A program made the position numbers and the translations under genes. Shown here in pieces: positions 61,799-64,000 of a stretch of 64,000 nt of DNA (position 1 is its first letter; every line of letters begins with the position of its first letter). The notes under the pieces are model-generated. The model did not search any database. It was not told where the DNA came from and worked only from the letters and a program-made list of their open reading frames with translations. The stretch is from Cyanoderma ruficeps (lineage: Eukaryota > Chordata > Aves > Passeriformes > Timaliidae), in the NCBI GenBank assembly GCA_008694505.1, contig VZDJ01007749.1:1470712-1534711 (forward strand), given 5' to 3'.

Positions 61799-64000
61799 AG
61801 AGATTGCAAACCAATATTTTTCTTCACAATTCTACTTTAGAATCTTCTGTGGAAGTTCTACTGTTCTGTGTTTTCTTTGGAGGGAAGGACAAAACACTTG
61901 ATGCCCTCTATCCAAGTCTTACTCTTCAGCTGCTCCCACTCTGATAAGTAAGGTTTCAACCTGCAAGCATGGCACAGAATGAAATTTCATAGGGTTATTA
62001 AATTTAATGCTTTATTAAATATGGAGTCAGATACTTCTGTAGCTACTGCCAGTTGCTGAGCAGGACGAGCCTGAAATCCAAGAGGATGGGGCTGGAAGTG
62101 CAGGAGAAGATACGTCCATTGTGGCAGGTAAGTCCAATGTGGTCAAGTGATGAAAGAGGCTGTCAAGAATGGAAATTTCAAAAGGCCCCTTTCTGCTAAG
62201 AAGGGGTCCTCAATAGGCAGAAGGTGCTGGAGAGCACTAGTGGTGAATTCCTTTGTGGTGAATTCCAAGCTGGCAGGCGCAGACATGTGAGCGGTGGTTT
62301 CTTCACAGTGAGAAAAGTTTTCATATTCCATCCCTCGATATTAACAACTAATTGCTCTAAGAGCAATAAAAGAGTAGACAGTAGTATTATTTACTGTAAA
62401 GAAATTGGATATAACTCTAGAAAAGCCAATATTCTGCCATGAAACAAGCTACTAATTTACTTATGTGGTTAATTGAGAGTGCTGCTCTTACAATTAAATT
62501 ATTCATAGGTAAATAATAAAAAACCCCACCTGCTCACCTTCATGCAGCCCACAGATATTATTGGCAGGCTGATGGTAGAAATTTGTTTTGTGTTCAGAAT
62601 TATAGTAATGAAAAGGGTCATCAATATAGCTAATATTACTATTGATTCAATATTGCTTTTTTTTTTTACTTGCAGTACTGGTTTGCGATGATTCATCTCT
62701 TGTACGTTCTTTGTTCTCCACTTCTAAGAAATGAAAATAGGCATCCCTCAATCTGTGTCCTGAAGTAGTCAATAGCTGCTGAAGGGATATTTTTAACTTT
62801 GGGCTTTAATGGAAGTCTTTAAGTCTTTGAGCTATGGCAGATTATGTCATTAAAAAACATTTTAATTTGTGGAATAAAAGTGCAGGGTGTTTAAATGTTT
62901 ATAATAAATGCATGTATTGTTATCAGTGTGAAAAAGCAATATTCAATAGTAAAATAGTCATAATTCAATAGTATAAAACTCAGTCATTAATTCTGTGTTT
63001 ATATAAATTCCTTTTTGAAGCTTTTAATTGAATTAATCAATTTAAAATCAGATTATTCAGACAGACAAAAACTTTAAATATATTGACACTTTTTCACTCT
63101 GAACTTGATGGAGTAAACTTAACTCTACTTTTAGCCAACAGTTTGGCTGTGAACTTGTTTATTAGTTAAACTCTGGAAAGGCAAAATCCCATTCTTACCT
63201 AAGTCTATGGCAAAATTCTTCTTGAGTAAATTGAGGTTTGCAGTTCAGCCTTTCTATTTTTGATGATTTAAAGCCATACATCTTACAGAAATTTTAAAGA
63301 ATGATTCTAAATTTTTTCTATTTTTTTAATGGGAAATATATAGGAAAGAAATTACCATTTAATACTCAAGTATTTGCACAAACATGCAGAAACTACCCCA
63401 GTCACAAAAATAGACTAGGTCATACATTAATGGCAGAGAATAAATTAAATGATATTGTGAAGATACTGAGTTCAGCAAGTATTATAAATAATTTCTTAAT
63501 CAAAGCTGGTAAGCAGTTAATGTTAATTATTGTATTAAAATTAGAACACAGATTAAAATTAGAATACAATATACTGTATTACTTAAGATGCAGTTTTAAT
63601 ATGAGCAATACCAATGAAAAATTTCTTTCAGCGCTGGGAATATGCTGTAAGATAAAATTGCTCAGACCCATCGATCCTTTGATTCTGTCTTTCATCATGT
63701 CCCCTTACTGAAAAAAGTTGTTGTCAATCAAACGTTACTCTGTTGTATGATGCAAGGAAAAGCATAGATGTGCTAAGTAGATTTTAAACATTGTGCTGGT
63801 TTTGATTGCTGTAAACTATAAATTTCTAACTATTACATTTTGTATGAATAATTTTTGCTTTTAAAGAAACATTATTATTATAAGAAGAATTATGTTTTGG
63901 TGTCCAGATAGTTTGATTCTTAAGGCATAGGAATAACAAAATATGCTTGGGACTTGCAATCTAAAGCCAAGTTGCTATATTTGACATTTATCTGCCCCCC

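Larger units (their letters stand above)
45181..64000 (+). other. NRXN1: Intron downstream of the SS1 cluster (3' end outside window)
   Basis: Starts with donor GTATTA. I looked for the LNS2 exon expected next and found no open frame encoding it, so the intron runs past the window end (more than 18.8 kb). Contents recognised: a GC-richer block at 48830-49450, an old CR1 tail near 54586-54648, a CR1 tail at 61157-61229 and an LTR-like element at 61258-61798. Short simple repeats occur at 57175 and 59454. The remainder is AT-rich intron without features I can support. Confidence 0.8.

Noticed and set aside
63301..63711. Longest ATG-started open frame (136 codons, plus strand)
   Set aside because: Very rich in Ile, Leu, Asn and Lys as expected from AT-rich noncoding DNA, with no recognisable domain or splice context. 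About one frame of this length is expected by chance in 64 kb on six frames.
45181..64000. LNS2 exon of NRXN1 expected after the GKSK exon
   Set aside because: Searched by eye for the GKEEYIATFKG and LMLHTGKSADY coding regions; no frame matches, so it is taken to lie beyond the window.
1..64000. CRISPR arrays, operons, bacterial insertion sequences, rRNA genes
   Set aside because: None seen. Composition, repeat types and splice structure are those of a vertebrate intron.

Overview
This looks like intronic DNA from a bird nuclear genome, most likely a passerine. The window is AT-rich, has no long open reading frame, and carries CR1 LINE 3' ends in both orientations, avian ERVL-type LTR sequence, and one tRNA-Ile/CR1 composite SINE that resembles the passerine family TguSINE1. 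Nothing here is prokaryotic or phage-like. The listed open frames are short, overlap on both strands and mostly fit chance.

The coding content is tiny but distinctive. Three microexons lie in order on the + strand: 18 nt (39715-39732), 30 nt (44327-44356) and 12 nt (45169-45180). Each has AG/GT splice sites, each is a multiple of three, and all share phase 1. Joined, they read (K/E)-DNYVE-GLAHLMMGDQ-GKSK-G. This is the alternatively spliced linker called splice site 1 (SS1) of alpha-neurexin-1, between the first EGF-like domain and the second LNS domain. The GLAHLMMGDQ and GKSK parts favour NRXN1 over NRXN3, which as I recall it differs here. The window therefore holds more than 39.7 kb of the upstream intron, all three SS1 cassette exons, the two short introns between them (4,594 and 812 nt) and more than 18.8 kb of the downstream intron. 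The large exon before SS1 (signal peptide, LNS1, EGF) and the LNS2 exon after it were not found and presumably lie outside the window.

Layout. 1-9.76 kb: unique-looking intron with two blocks that read like conserved non-coding elements (about 2.9-3.7 kb) and a 24-bp perfect palindrome at 5.14 kb. 9.76-10.67 kb: two CR1 3' ends in tandem on the minus strand. 10.7-19.7 kb: intron with hairpin-forming AT-rich spots. 19.74-20.28 kb: ERVL-type LTR, minus strand. 23.0-23.15 kb: TguSINE1-like SINE. 29.07-30.56 kb: internally deleted CR1, plus strand, containing an A-run with one unresolved base. 36.3-37.0 kb: two old palindromic repeat fragments. 38.86-39.26 kb: minus-strand open frame just upstream of the first microexon. 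39.7-45.2 kb: the NRXN1 SS1 microexon cluster. 48.8-49.5 kb: GC-richer block of unknown origin. 54.5-54.65 kb: old CR1 tail. 61.16-61.80 kb: CR1 tail followed by a second LTR-like element with internal 27-bp tandem repeats. The rest is ordinary AT-rich intron.

The microexons work as independent cassettes. Because every one keeps phase, any combination can be skipped without a frameshift, so neurons can vary the EGF-LNS2 linker of presynaptic alpha-neurexin. I found no new multi-gene system. The most informative parts are the microexons and their unusual splice-site surroundings, above all the 12-nt exon, whose acceptor is preceded by 111 nt without an AG.
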